Source: Cellulophaga sp. L1A9
Lineage (GTDB): Bacteria; Bacteroidota; Bacteroidia; Flavobacteriales; Flavobacteriaceae
DNA: 64,000 nucleotides
Assembly: GCF_009797025.1 (NCBI RefSeq)
Contig: NZ_CP047027.1
Coordinates: forward strand, 682,001-746,000
Direction of reading: 5' to 3'
Shown piece after piece: positions 1 through 9,240 of the stretch (its first letter is position 1; each line of letters opens with the position of its first letter). The translations under genes and the position numbers were made by a program. The notes under the pieces are model-generated. The model had not been told where the DNA came from. It saw only the letters and a list, made by a program, of their open reading frames with translations, and did not search any database.

Positions 1-1101
1 CGTTTGGAACGCGGTGCAGTTGCATTTTAGAAGTACCAAAAAATTGTTTGAATTCATCCGAAGCATCATCATTAAAATCTACCATAGGATAGTGGCTAAA
101 GGCAATTAACACTTTCCCTTCTTGCTTTGCTAACTCTGCTACTCTTTTTACCCAAGAGATTAAATGAGACTTTTGTAAAAGCACATTATTATACCCGATA
201 CTCGCCCCTGAAAAATCTTTAGGGTTTGTAGATGCTTCTGTTAATTCTTTATTAGGGACATATACATTGGCATCTATTGCCAAAAGCCAAACACCCTCAG
301 TAGGTTCCACTAAGTAACTAGCATCAGGATGTACGTTATAAGCATCAATAGGATATATTCTTTGTTTTAAATCTGATGCCGATTTTGCTTTGTCAAAACT
401 ATATTCTTCATAAGCATAGGTAGAAAAAGGGGTCTCCCAATACACATATTCTTTCTGTGGGTAGAACCCAAAAGAAGACATTTCATTCAAAATATCAGCA
501 TAGCCCCATTTTTTAATTTCTGAGGTGATAATTGGTCTTAGCTCTCCCGCTACAGGTTCCTTTAAATTAGTAACGGCACTGGTAATTATTTGTTCCCTAC
601 CTCCTATTCCTAAAAAATCTGATTTACCCGCTTCTTGGGTAAATGGTTTTACAGGATCATGATTTCCGGTTGTTGCAAAGAAGAACATTCCATGCTTTTT
701 AGTATAGGTATCCAATATTTTACGCAGCCCTTTTACATGAACAGGTTGCCCGTCATCACTAAAATCTCCAGGCAAGGCAACATATTTAATTCCTCTAGTT
801 GCGATATCATCTAAAGCTTCTATAAATGCAAAGTAGTTTTCGTTAAATATTCTGGTGGACTTTAATTGCGCATTCATTGTCCTGATATTTACAAAGGTTT
901 CCGTATTTGGAATCTTTATCCCTTGGTAATCGGCATCTTCAAAATGTGCATAAATATCTTGAAAATGTGCATCTGCTATAAAGGCAATTTGAACATCCTC
1001 GACACTTTTTTCTACCGTCTCATCTGCACAAGAAAGTATTGACAATAGTAAGACTGCTAAAATAGTCCGCCCTATTAGTTTCAATGATAACCTGTTCATT
1101 T
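1..1101 (-). CDS. Calcineurin-like metallophosphoesterase lipoprotein (partial)
   Basis: The reading frame is open from an ATG at 1101-1099 to the window edge (367 codons visible), so the C-terminus is missing. The N-terminus is a lipoprotein signal with a lipobox ending at Cys24 (LLSILSC). Metallophosphoesterase metal-binding motifs follow in order: IADAHFQD, PGDFSDDG, TGNHDP and, late in the visible part, SHYP. It probably hydrolyses phosphate esters at the cell envelope; the substrate cannot be read from the sequence. Its ATG overlaps the stop of the upstream GH115 remnant in an ATGA arrangement, so the two were once translationally coupled. Family is clear; specific function is unknown. 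Confidence 0.8.
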
Positions 1102-1604
1102 TTTGGCTGTTTCTTTTGGAAACGCATAGCTCTTTTTCCATCCTCCTAAATCTATCAACACTTGATCTATCATTACTCCTGGATCTACCATCCATATTTT
1201 CAAGGTATGTTTCCCTGCTCTATCTACAATTTACTTAGCAGCTTTTACTGATGCATTTTTAAGTGCATTCTCTTTCCATTCATCACTACGTCCTAAGGTC
1301 TGAGAATCTACTAAAACCGGCGCTGCATCATCAATAGCAACGGCACAGCGTACGCCAATCCCAGCGTGTGGCGCATGGGTAAGCACTGCTTGTAAATTTA
1401 CAGCTACTTCTCCAAAGTTAAAAGTATAAAAGTCATATTCTAAAACAGGGCTATTTGCCTTAATGGCCTCTAAATTCACATTTGGCGTTGCATTTCTAGG
1501 CAAAGCCGTAATAACCTTGTTCGTATAACCAATTCCCTCAAACAACGGCCAATCTGCTTCATTATCTGTTTTTTTTCGCGTGTAATTCTCCGCATTTACG
1601 GATA
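1098..1604 (-). pseudogene. GH115 alpha-glucuronidase, C-terminal remnant with an in-frame stop
   Basis: In one frame the minus strand reads VNAENYTRKKTDNEADWPLF, then FEGIGYTNKVITALPRN and a beta-rich stretch to NASVKAAK, then TAA (1233-1231), then IVDRAGKHTLKIWMVDPG and a short tail ending in TGA at 1100-1098. The AENYTR opening and the GKHTLKIWMVDPG ending are what I know from the C-terminal domain of GH115 xylan alpha-glucuronidases. Only about 165 codons remain. An in-frame TAG lies just upstream of the remnant and the whole catalytic part of the usual roughly 800-900 residue enzyme is absent. It fits the neighbouring glucuronate catabolism genes. This is a dead gene unless the N-terminal part lies elsewhere. 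Confidence 0.75.
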
Positions 1605-1681
1605 GCTATTCTAGTTTTTTATAATGCCTTCTTAATTTTAATATTTCAAATTCAGGATTGTATACAGATATATTACTATTT

Positions 1682-2734
1682 TTATTTACTATGTTTACTA
1701 AATTGCACATTTTCTTTAGTTAAAATCTCTATTGGTGAATAAATTCTTTCGTCTAATTCTTTTTTATCTACTAAAAAATCAACCATTAATTTAATAGCTT
1801 CATATGCTTCTTTAAAGGGTTGTTGGGAGATTAAAAAAGCTACTTTTTCATTTTCTAAACATTTTACATTTTCTTCAGTACCATCAAAACCAAGAAGCAC
1901 TAAATCTTTGATTTTTGTATCATTAATGGCGTTTACAAAACGAAATACACGACTATTAGGAACATAAACCCCTTTTATATCAGGATTTTCAACAAACATA
2001 GTCTTTAATTTTTCTGCTAATACCTCGGTATTTTCTAAATCAACTAGGTTGATATTTAAGAGCGGTACGCTGAGTTTATTCGATGAAAAATAATCCTCAA
2101 AACCTTTTATTCTCTTGTAAATAGCATGGTTATTGTCAAGGTTCGCTCTGGTTTGCATAATAGCAATGGCGCTTTTCTCCTTTAAGGAGAGTTGCATTAA
2201 TTTCCCTGCCAGAAATCCGCTCATATAAGCATCTTGCCCTATAAATGAAATATTATTACACCCCTCTAAATTAATATTTAAGAACACATAAGGAATCTCT
2301 TTATCATCCAATTCTTTTGCCAAAACTTTAGTGGCAGACCCAAACAATGGAGCCAACAATAAGGCGTCAGGTTTTGAGGCAATTACTTCTTTAAATTGGC
2401 GCACATAAGAAGTTTCATCAAATTGATTAAAACTAAAATAAGAAACACTAGCACCAATTTTTTTAACCTCCTCTTTAGCTTTAAGAATACCCAGCATTGG
2501 TGATTTCCAAAATGTATTCCCCGCATCATAATCAGGAATCAATACCGCAATTTGCACTCTTTTATTCAATGCTAAAGAACTAGCTATGGCATTGATTTGA
2601 AAATCATGCTTGGCTATAATGGCCTTTATTTTAGCCGCCGTTTTTTTTGAAACTCCTCCCCTTTCATGAATTACTCTATCTACAGTCCCAGCTGAAACTT
2701 TAGCTTCTTTTGCAATGTCATTAATCGTAATCAT
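1682..2734 (-). CDS. LacI-family regulator, probable uronate repressor
   Basis: Residues 1-45 form a LacI helix-turn-helix (ITINDIAKEAKVSAGTVDRV) and residues about 60-340 a periplasmic-binding-protein-like effector domain; the 350-residue length is usual. It is transcribed divergently from the uronate operon. Two near-identical inverted repeats lie in the shared 181-bp gap, one by each gene, so autoregulation plus control of the uronate operon is likely. The inducer, perhaps glucuronate or a pathway intermediate, is inferred only from context. Confidence 0.88.
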   Translation of the reverse strand: MITINDIAKEAKVSAGTVDRVIHERGGVSKKTAAKIKAIIAKHDFQINAIASSLALNKRVQIAVLIPDYDAGNTFWKSPMLGILKAKEEVKKIGASVSYFSFNQFDETSYVRQFKEVIASKPDALLLAPLFGSATKVLAKELDDKEIPYVFLNINLEGCNNISFIGQDAYMSGFLAGKLMQLSLKEKSAIAIMQTRANLDNNHAIYKRIKGFEDYFSSNKLSVPLLNINLVDLENTEVLAEKLKTMFVENPDIKGVYVPNSRVFRFVNAINDTKIKDLVLLGFDGTEENVKCLENEKVAFLISQQPFKEAYEAIKLMVDFLVDKKELDERIYSPIEILTKENVQFSKHSK

Positions 2735-2761
2735 ATGCTAATCTTCAAATTGGAATTATTT

Positions 2762-2779
2762 TTCGTGTGCGTACACAAA
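2762..2779. promoter_or_regulatory. Operator-like inverted repeat 1 (regulator side)
   Basis: TTCGTGT-GCGT-ACACAAA has 7-bp arms with one mismatch and the same GCGT spacer as the second copy at 2821. It lies just downstream of a TATATTTA box on the minus strand (2793-2786), which resembles the Bacteroidota -7 element TAnnTTTG, and upstream of the LacI gene start at 2734. This fits LacI autorepression. Confidence 0.65.
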
Positions 2780-2820
2780 TTTTGGTAAATATAGTGAAAA
2801 TGAAAAAAATCTGTCTATAT

Positions 2821-2840
2821 TTACGTGTGCGTACACGTAA
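2821..2840. promoter_or_regulatory. Operator-like inverted repeat 2 (uronate operon side)
   Basis: TTACGTGTGCGTACACGTAA has perfect 8-bp arms around GCGT. It overlaps the end of a plus-strand TATATTTA box (2816-2823), a near match to TAnnTTTG, so a bound repressor would cover the predicted promoter of the operon starting at 2916. It shares the 13-base core CGTGTGCGTACAC with the copy at 2764-2776. Confidence 0.7.
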
Positions 2841-2915
2841 ATTTTTAATTTAGATTAAAACACACTCGTAACGCTTCATAATTAGAAGTATAACCTAAGA
2901 AAAACAACAGATAGA

Positions 2916-3731
2916 ATGAATTTGTTTGATATAGAAAATAAAGTAATCTTAATCACAGGCGGTGGCGGCGTATTGGGCGGTGAAATGTCTAACTACCTCC
3001 TAGGTAATGGTGCTACCGTAATTGTACTTGACCGTAGAGAGGAAACCGTAAATGCTTCTTTAGAGAAATTAAAAAAAGTTAGTGCAAATGTGTTTGGTTA
3101 TGTATGTAATGTATTAGATGAAACTAGCTTAAAAGAAATTGCCGATCAAATTATAGCAACACACGGTAAAATAGATGTGCTTATTAATGCAGCGGGTGGT
3201 AATATGCCCGGCGCAACAATTGGTGTAGATCAGACCATCTTTGATGTGACTATTGATGACTTTAAAAAGGTTGTCGATTTAAATTTATTCGGTAGTATTT
3301 TACCTGCATTAGTGTTTGGCAAAAAGATGGTCGAAAATAAAAAAGGAGTGATTATCAACATCTCTTCCATGACCGCACAGAGTGCTATTACACGAGTTGT
3401 TGGCTATTCTGCCTCTAAAGCGGCCATAGATAATTTTACCAAATGGTTGTCTGTAGAATTAGCCTCTAAATTCGGAGAAGGTTTACGTGTCAATGCCATT
3501 GCTCCTGGTTTCTTTATTGGCAATCAAAACAGAGATTTATTAATAGATAAAGAAACGGGTAAATACACGGATCGTGGGGAAACTATTATTAAAAATACCC
3601 CTATGAACCGTTTTGGTGAAACTGACGAATTAAATGGTACTATACATTACTTATGTGCAGATGCTTCAAAATTTGTAACAGGTATTGTAGTTCCTATTGA
3701 TGGAGGTTTTAGTGCATTTAGTGGCGTTTAA
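2916..3731 (+). CDS. uxuB: SDR-family fructuronate reductase (D-mannonate oxidoreductase)
   Basis: This is a short-chain dehydrogenase of 271 residues. It has the nucleotide-binding glycine motif TGGGGVLGG near residue 15, NAAGG near 90, and a Ser-Tyr-Lys catalytic set with YSASK near 166. It would reduce D-fructuronate to D-mannonate with NAD(P)H in the cytoplasm. The assignment rests on family resemblance to the SDR-type enzyme of Bacillus uronate loci and on the next two genes, mannonate dehydratase and uronate isomerase. It is not the long-chain dehydrogenase type of Escherichia coli UxuB. It could instead act on tagaturonate. First gene of the operon. Confidence 0.8.
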   Translation: MNLFDIENKVILITGGGGVLGGEMSNYLLGNGATVIVLDRREETVNASLEKLKKVSANVFGYVCNVLDETSLKEIADQIIATHGKIDVLINAAGGNMPGATIGVDQTIFDVTIDDFKKVVDLNLFGSILPALVFGKKMVENKKGVIINISSMTAQSAITRVVGYSASKAAIDNFTKWLSVELASKFGEGLRVNAIAPGFFIGNQNRDLLIDKETGKYTDRGETIIKNTPMNRFGETDELNGTIHYLCADASKFVTGIVVPIDGGFSAFSGV

Positions 3732-3749
3732 TTGAAAAAATAAAATTGT

Positions 3750-4925
3750 ATGGAACAAACATGGCGTTGGTACGGGCCAAATGACCCCGTATCGTTATCA
3801 GATATAAAACAAGCAGGTGCAACAGGTATTGTTTCTGCATTACATCAAATTTCAAACGGAGAAGTTTGGGAAATTGCTGCTATTAAAGAACGTAAAGCTA
3901 TTATTGAAAAAGTAGGCTTAACATGGAGTATTGTGGAAAGTATTCCTGTTCATGAAAACATAAAAACACGCTCTGGTAATTTCGAAATCTACATTGAAAA
4001 TTACAAACAAAGTATTAAAAATTTAGCTTCTTGTGGCATTCACATCGTATGTTATAATTTTATGCCTGTTTTAGATTGGACCAGAACATCACTTGATTAT
4101 GAAGTAGAAGACGGCTCTAGAGCACTACGTTTTGATGTCACTGCTTTTGCTGCTTTTGAACTTTACCTCTTAAAAAGACCTGGTGCAGAAAACACCTATT
4201 CAGCAACTCAAAAAACGGAAGCTAAAGCATATCTAGACCAACTATCAGCTGCTGATAAAACACAATTAATCAACAATATCATTGCTGGTTTACCTGGTGC
4301 AGAAGAAGGTTATACTTTAGAACAGTTTCAAAAAGTATTAAATACCTATGATACTATTGATGCGTCTAAACTTAGAGAAAACTTAGTTGCTTTCTTAAAA
4401 GAAATTATCCCCATTGCTGCACAAGAAAATGTAGTGATGTGTATTCACCCAGATGATCCACCTTTTCCAATATTAGGCTTGCCAAGAGTGGTTAGCACCG
4501 AGGCTGATTATGCTTATTTATTTGAACAAGTTCCACATATAGCCAACGGAATTACTTTTTGCACCGGTTCTTTAGGGGTTAGAGAAGATAATGACTTGGT
4601 TCAAATCTTTAAACGTTTTGCAGACCGTGTTCACTTTATTCACCTTAGAAGTACAAAACGAGATGCACAAGGTAACTTCTACGAAGCCAATCATTTAGAT
4701 GGGGATGTAGATATGTATAGTGTGGTTAAAGAAATTCTAATAGAACAAAAACGCAGAGCTAAAGAAGGTAGAAAGGATGCCAAAATTCCTATGCGACCAG
4801 ATCACGGACATCAAATGTTAGATGATTTAAATAAGAAAACGAATCCTGGATACTCAGGAATTGGAAGATTACGCGGTTTAGCCGAATTAAGAGGACTAGA
4901 ATTAGGTATTAAAAACAGTTTATAA
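3750..4925 (+). CDS. uxuA: Mannonate dehydratase
   Basis: The 391-residue protein matches UxuA throughout: an N-terminal [20 protein letters not shown], the metal-site region with CIHPDDPP near residue 232, HFIHLRST near 296 and the terminal [12 protein letters not shown]. It dehydrates D-mannonate to 2-keto-3-deoxy-D-gluconate with a divalent metal. It sits 18 bases after the fructuronate reductase and 3 bases before uxaC. KDG kinase and aldolase, needed next, are not in this window. Confidence 0.95.
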   Translation: MEQTWRWYGPNDPVSLSDIKQAGATGIVSALHQISNGEVWEIAAIKERKAIIEKVGLTWSIVESIPVHENIKTRSGNFEIYIENYKQSIKNLASCGIHIVCYNFMPVLDWTRTSLDYEVEDGSRALRFDVTAFAAFELYLLKRPGAENTYSATQKTEAKAYLDQLSAADKTQLINNIIAGLPGAEEGYTLEQFQKVLNTYDTIDASKLRENLVAFLKEIIPIAAQENVVMCIHPDDPPFPILGLPRVVSTEADYAYLFEQVPHIANGITFCTGSLGVREDNDLVQIFKRFADRVHFIHLRSTKRDAQGNFYEANHLDGDVDMYSVVKEILIEQKRRAKEGRKDAKIPMRPDHGHQMLDDLNKKTNPGYSGIGRLRGLAELRGLELGIKNSL

Positions 4926-4928
4926 GCA

Positions 4929-6338
4929 ATGGCTTCAATAACATCAAAGAACTTTATTACAGATAATTTTTTATTGAATTCTGATATAGCCATAAAGCTG
5001 TATCATGATTTTGCGAAAGACATGCCTATAATTGATTATCACAATCATTTATCCCCAAAGCAAATCGCAGCAAATAAGCCTATGGCAAATCTTTCTGATG
5101 CTTGGCTCAACGGCGACCATTATAAATGGCGTGCTATGAGAGCTAATGGTATCGATGAAAAATATATTACAGGCAACGCGTCACAAGAAGAAAAGTTCAA
5201 CAAATGGGCAGAAACGGTTCCATATACCTTGCGCAACCCTTTATTTCATTGGACACATTTGGAGCTAAAACGTTACTTTGATGTTGATGCTATTTTACAA
5301 GAAAGTACTGCTTCTGCAATTTATGCTAAAGCGAATACTATTTTAGCACATAAAACTCCGGCGCAACTGCTTGAACAAATGAATGTAGAAGTTATCTGTA
5401 CCACAGATGATCCTATTGATGATTTAGCGTACCATCAAGAAATAGCAAAACAAGGTTTTTTCACTAAAGTATATCCTACGTTTAGACCTGATCAGCTTTT
5501 CTTAATCAATAAAATATCTTTTGAAAGTTATTTAGAAAAATTAGCAAATTGCGTTTCTTTTCCTATTCACACTTTGGCTGACTTATTAAAAGCGATTCAA
5601 GAACGTGTAGATTTCTTTAATACTAATGGTTGCCGCTTGTCTGATTTTGGTCTAGAGCAAATTTATGCTTTTGACTTTTCGGATGATGAAGCCAATACCA
5701 TTTTGAAAAAAAGACTTTCTGGAGACGTGCTTTCTGATGCGGAAACAAATAGCTACAAATCATGCATACAATACCATTTAAGCAGAATGTATCATGCAAA
5801 AAACTGGGTGCAACAGTTTCACTTAGGAGCACTTAGGGATAATAACACTCGTTTACTGGAGGAATTAGGAGCCGATTCTGGTTGTGATTCTATGGGCGAT
5901 AATACGCATGCAAAATCTATGTCTGCCTTTTTCGGAAGGTTAGATCATGAAGGAATTCTGGCTAAAACGATTAGTTATAATTTAAATCCCTCGCAAAATG
6001 AAGTTTTTGCCACCATGATGGGAAATTACAATACCGGAGAATGTGCAGGAAAAATGCAATGGGGATCTGGCTGGTGGTTTTTAGACCAAAAAGACGGTAT
6101 GGAAAAGCAAATGAATGCGCTTTCTAATATGGGATTATTAAGCAGGTTTGTAGGAATGCTTACGGATAGTAGAAGTTTCTTGTCTTTTCCAAGACACGAA
6201 TACTTTAGACGTATTTTATGTGATTTACTTGCCGAAGATGTACGCAAAGGCTTAGTACCTGATGATCTGAACTTTTTAGGCAAAATGGTCCAAGATATTT
6301 GCTATAACAATGCGGTAAACTATTTTAACTTCAACTAA
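4929..6338 (+). CDS. uxaC: Glucuronate/galacturonate isomerase
   Basis: The 469-residue protein opens with the UxaC hallmark MPIIDYHNHLSPKQIA and carries TTDDPIDDL near residue 158 and GWWFLDQKDGMEKQM near 378. It belongs to the amidohydrolase-fold uronate isomerases, which convert D-glucuronate to D-fructuronate and D-galacturonate to D-tagaturonate. With the reductase and UxuA it forms the glucuronate branch to KDG. The next gene, the TRAP binding protein, begins 5 bases after its stop, so uptake and catabolism form one transcript. Confidence 0.95.
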   Translation: MASITSKNFITDNFLLNSDIAIKLYHDFAKDMPIIDYHNHLSPKQIAANKPMANLSDAWLNGDHYKWRAMRANGIDEKYITGNASQEEKFNKWAETVPYTLRNPLFHWTHLELKRYFDVDAILQESTASAIYAKANTILAHKTPAQLLEQMNVEVICTTDDPIDDLAYHQEIAKQGFFTKVYPTFRPDQLFLINKISFESYLEKLANCVSFPIHTLADLLKAIQERVDFFNTNGCRLSDFGLEQIYAFDFSDDEANTILKKRLSGDVLSDAETNSYKSCIQYHLSRMYHAKNWVQQFHLGALRDNNTRLLEELGADSGCDSMGDNTHAKSMSAFFGRLDHEGILAKTISYNLNPSQNEVFATMMGNYNTGECAGKMQWGSGWWFLDQKDGMEKQMNALSNMGLLSRFVGMLTDSRSFLSFPRHEYFRRILCDLLAEDVRKGLVPDDLNFLGKMVQDICYNNAVNYFNFN

Positions 6339-6343
6339 ACATC

Positions 6344-7318
6344 ATGAAATACTATACACTACTCTGTGTTGTTTTGGCTTTATTTATCACATCGTGTAAA
6401 GAAGAGTCTGGAACTACAACACTTTATTTAGCGCATAATTCTCCGCAGACTCACCCAGTTCACAAAGGAGCGCTCAAATTTCAAGAATCTTTAGACAAAA
6501 AATCTAATGGTACTTTAAAGATTAAAATATTTCCTGATGGTCAACTAGGGTCTGAACGTGAGGTTTTAGAGTTATTACAAATTGGTAGTGTGGCTATCAC
6601 CAAAGTAAGTGCTGCCACCATGTCTAATTTTGTCCCAGAATATCATGTACTGGGTATTCCTTATCTGTTCAGAGATAAAGAGCATCAATTTGATGTTTTA
6701 GAAGGTCCCATCGGCAAATCTATTTTAGAAAAGGGAAGTAAATTCTATTTACGTGGTTTATGTTATTATGATGCAGGAAGTCGTAGTTTCTACACGAGTA
6801 ATAAAGCCATTAGAACTCCTGATGATTTAAAAGGCTTAAAAATTCGTGTAATGAACAACCAAATGGCTATTAATATGGTGAATGCTATGGGAGGTTCTGC
6901 AACACCAATGGCCTATGGAGAATTGTACACAGCAATACAACAAGGCGTAGTAGATGGAGCAGAAAACAATGCACCATCTTTTGTTTCTTCTAATCATTTT
7001 GAAGTCAGTAAATACTACACACTAGATCAACATTCTGCAGTGCCTGATGTACTTTTAATAAGTACCAAATATTGGGAGAAGTTAACAGATCAAGAAAAAA
7101 TATGGGTACAAGAAGCTGCTGAAGAATCTTCTGAAGCTGAAAAAAAATATTGGAACGATTCTGTAGAAGAATCTATGAAAATAGCGAAGGAAGCTGGTGT
7201 AGAAATTATTATCCCTGAAAAATCTTTATTTGCTGAAAAATCTAAATCAGTCTTAGAAGAATTTGAAAAGGAAAACCCCGAATTGTCAGATTTAATTGAA
7301 CAAATAAAAAAGAATTAA
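6344..7318 (+). CDS. TRAP transporter substrate-binding lipoprotein (DctP family)
   Basis: A lipobox ends at Cys18 (FITSC), so this binding protein is membrane-anchored in the periplasm. DctP-family features follow: THPVHKGALKFQE, FPDGQLGSEREV, PDDLKGLKIRVMNNQ near residue 162 (with the arginine that usually contacts the substrate carboxylate) and YTAIQQGVVDGAENN near 202. It ends where dctQ begins (overlap at 7318). Because it follows uxaC at once, D-glucuronate or D-galacturonate is the likely ligand; this is inference from context. Confidence 0.9.
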   Translation: MKYYTLLCVVLALFITSCKEESGTTTLYLAHNSPQTHPVHKGALKFQESLDKKSNGTLKIKIFPDGQLGSEREVLELLQIGSVAITKVSAATMSNFVPEYHVLGIPYLFRDKEHQFDVLEGPIGKSILEKGSKFYLRGLCYYDAGSRSFYTSNKAIRTPDDLKGLKIRVMNNQMAINMVNAMGGSATPMAYGELYTAIQQGVVDGAENNAPSFVSSNHFEVSKYYTLDQHSAVPDVLLISTKYWEKLTDQEKIWVQEAAEESSEAEKKYWNDSVEESMKIAKEAGVEIIIPEKSLFAEKSKSVLEEFEKENPELSDLIEQIKKN

Positions 7319-7812
7319 TGATGAAAAAGATAGATACACTCTTTAAAAATACTTGCAAGGTAATGGAAGTACTTTTGATCCTTATTTTTGCATTATTGGT
7401 TTTAGATGTTTTATGGCAAGTTTTCTCTAGATACCTTTTGAATAGGTCCTTCTCTTGGACCGAAGAATTTGCACGCTTCTCATTAATATGGCTTGCCATA
7501 CTAGGTGCCGCTTATTTAAGTGCAAAAAGAGAGCATTTATCGATGGACTTTCTATATCAAAAATTCTCATCAACTCAAAAGAAAAAAGCCTTGCTATTTA
7601 TTGAGCTTTGTATATTCCTTTTTGCTTTGGTGGTCATGGTCATTGGCGGATTTAATTTAGTCTATACTACTTTAGATTTAGAACAACTTTCTGGAACCCT
7701 AAGGATACCCCTAGGCTATGTATATAGTATTTTCCCCTTTAGTGGATTGCTCATTATGTGTTTTTCACTCTATCATGCCTCAAAAATAAGTACGAACCAA
7801 ATAACCGAATAA
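7318..7812 (+). CDS. TRAP transporter small permease (DctQ family)
   Basis: A 164-residue integral membrane protein with about four transmembrane segments and the DctQ-type motif SFSWTEEFARFSLIWLAILG near residue 43. DctQ pairs with the large permease DctM for sodium-driven uptake of substrate delivered by the binding protein. The start overlaps the dctP stop; ATG at 7318 or 7321 are equally possible. Confidence 0.9.
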   Translation: MMKKIDTLFKNTCKVMEVLLILIFALLVLDVLWQVFSRYLLNRSFSWTEEFARFSLIWLAILGAAYLSAKREHLSMDFLYQKFSSTQKKKALLFIELCIFLFALVVMVIGGFNLVYTTLDLEQLSGTLRIPLGYVYSIFPFSGLLIMCFSLYHASKISTNQITE

Positions 7813-7814
7813 TT

Positions 7815-9119
7815 ATGAGTATTGAAGTGATAAGTATCATCGTATTATTTGTTAGTTTTTTTATTCTTCTGATGTTAAAAGTACCTGTAGCCTATTCTAT
7901 AGGTATCTCTACGACCATCAGCTTATTGTTAAATATTGATAGCTTACCAGGCATCACCACCATAGCCCAAAGAATGATTACCGGTATTGATAGTTTTGCG
8001 CTACTTGCCATTCCGTTCTTTGTTTTGGCTGGTGAAATCATGAAAAGAGGTGGTATTGCCAATAGGCTTATTAATTTCGCAAAATCATTAGTTGCTAGTT
8101 TACCTGGTGGCTTAGCCTATGTAAACGTATTAGCCTCTATGCTTTTTGGAGCTATCTCAGGATCTGCGATAGCAGCAACCTCTGCAATAGGAAGCATTAT
8201 GACGGATAGAATGGAAGAGGAAGGCTACCCAAGAGAATTTAGTGCCGCAGTAAATATTACGTCTTCCACTACTGGGCTTTTAATTCCTCCGAGTAACATC
8301 TTAATTGTATATGCCTTAGCCAGTGGAGGCACCGCCTCTGTTGCTGCATTATTTATTGCCGGATATATACCCGGGATTTTATTGGGGTTAGCACTTATGG
8401 CCTACGTAGCTTTTGTTGCTATACGTAGGAATTTTTCCAAAGAAAAAAGAGCTCCATTAAAAGAAATATGGACGTATTTTAGAAAGGCATTTTTTAGCCT
8501 ACTGCTACTTTTTATTGTTGTTGGAGGAATTGTTGCTGGTGTTTTTACGGCAACGGAAGCATCTGTAATTGCTGTTTTATACGCTGCTATTCTTGCTTTA
8601 ATCTATGGAGATATTCGTATAAGAGATTTTCCAAGTGTATTATTGACCAGTGCAAAAACTACAGCCGTAGTCATGTTTTTAATTTGTACTTCTATGGCGA
8701 TGTCATGGTTGTTTTCTTTTGAAAGTGTGCCTGAGCTTATGAGTAACTTTCTACTAGAACAATTTAGTAATAAGTTTGTCATCTTTTTAGTGATCAACAT
8801 TATCCTGCTAATTGTTGGTACGTTTATGGATATTACTCCTGCCGTACTCATCTTTACACCTATCTTCTTACCTGTAGTCGTAGCTTTAGGCATGGATCCG
8901 GTTCATTTTGGAATCGTCATGGTATTAAACCTCTGTATTGGATTATGTACTCCTCCTGTAGGTACTATTCTCTTTGTGGGTAGTGGCGTAGCAAAAATAT
9001 CTGTATCGCAAGTAATTAAACCCTTATTGCCCTTTTTAGCAATTATGGTTATTGTCTTACTATTGGTATTATATGTTCCTGAAATATCTATGTTTTTACC
9101 TAGATTGTTTGATCTATAA
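7815..9119 (+). CDS. TRAP transporter large permease (DctM family)
   Basis: I take ATG 7815 (MSIEVISIIVLF), 2 bases after the dctQ stop. The frame is open back to 7758, but that extra 19 residues would lie inside dctQ and precede the first membrane helix. The 434-residue protein has about a dozen transmembrane segments and the DctM signatures LAIPFFVLAGEIMKRGGIA near residue 74, SAIAATSAIGSIM near 117 and GLCTPPVGT near 376. It is the ion-coupled channel subunit of the probable uronate TRAP system and ends the uronate operon. Confidence 0.93.
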   Translation: MSIEVISIIVLFVSFFILLMLKVPVAYSIGISTTISLLLNIDSLPGITTIAQRMITGIDSFALLAIPFFVLAGEIMKRGGIANRLINFAKSLVASLPGGLAYVNVLASMLFGAISGSAIAATSAIGSIMTDRMEEEGYPREFSAAVNITSSTTGLLIPPSNILIVYALASGGTASVAALFIAGYIPGILLGLALMAYVAFVAIRRNFSKEKRAPLKEIWTYFRKAFFSLLLLFIVVGGIVAGVFTATEASVIAVLYAAILALIYGDIRIRDFPSVLLTSAKTTAVVMFLICTSMAMSWLFSFESVPELMSNFLLEQFSNKFVIFLVINIILLIVGTFMDITPAVLIFTPIFLPVVVALGMDPVHFGIVMVLNLCIGLCTPPVGTILFVGSGVAKISVSQVIKPLLPFLAIMVIVLLLVLYVPEISMFLPRLFDL

Positions 9120-9240
9120 AATAAATAGAACTAAAAATAATTAATAGTCATAGCGCTTTAAATTTTCGCCGCTGCAACTTTTTATTAATACCTTAATTAC
9201 CAGATTAACAAACCCATTATTGAACTAGAATTTTTTAAAA

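Noticed and set aside
7758..7814. Upstream extension of the TRAP large permease
   Set aside because: The 19 extra residues overlap dctQ, are not hydrophobic in the manner of the family and precede a well-placed ATG 2 bases after the dctQ stop.
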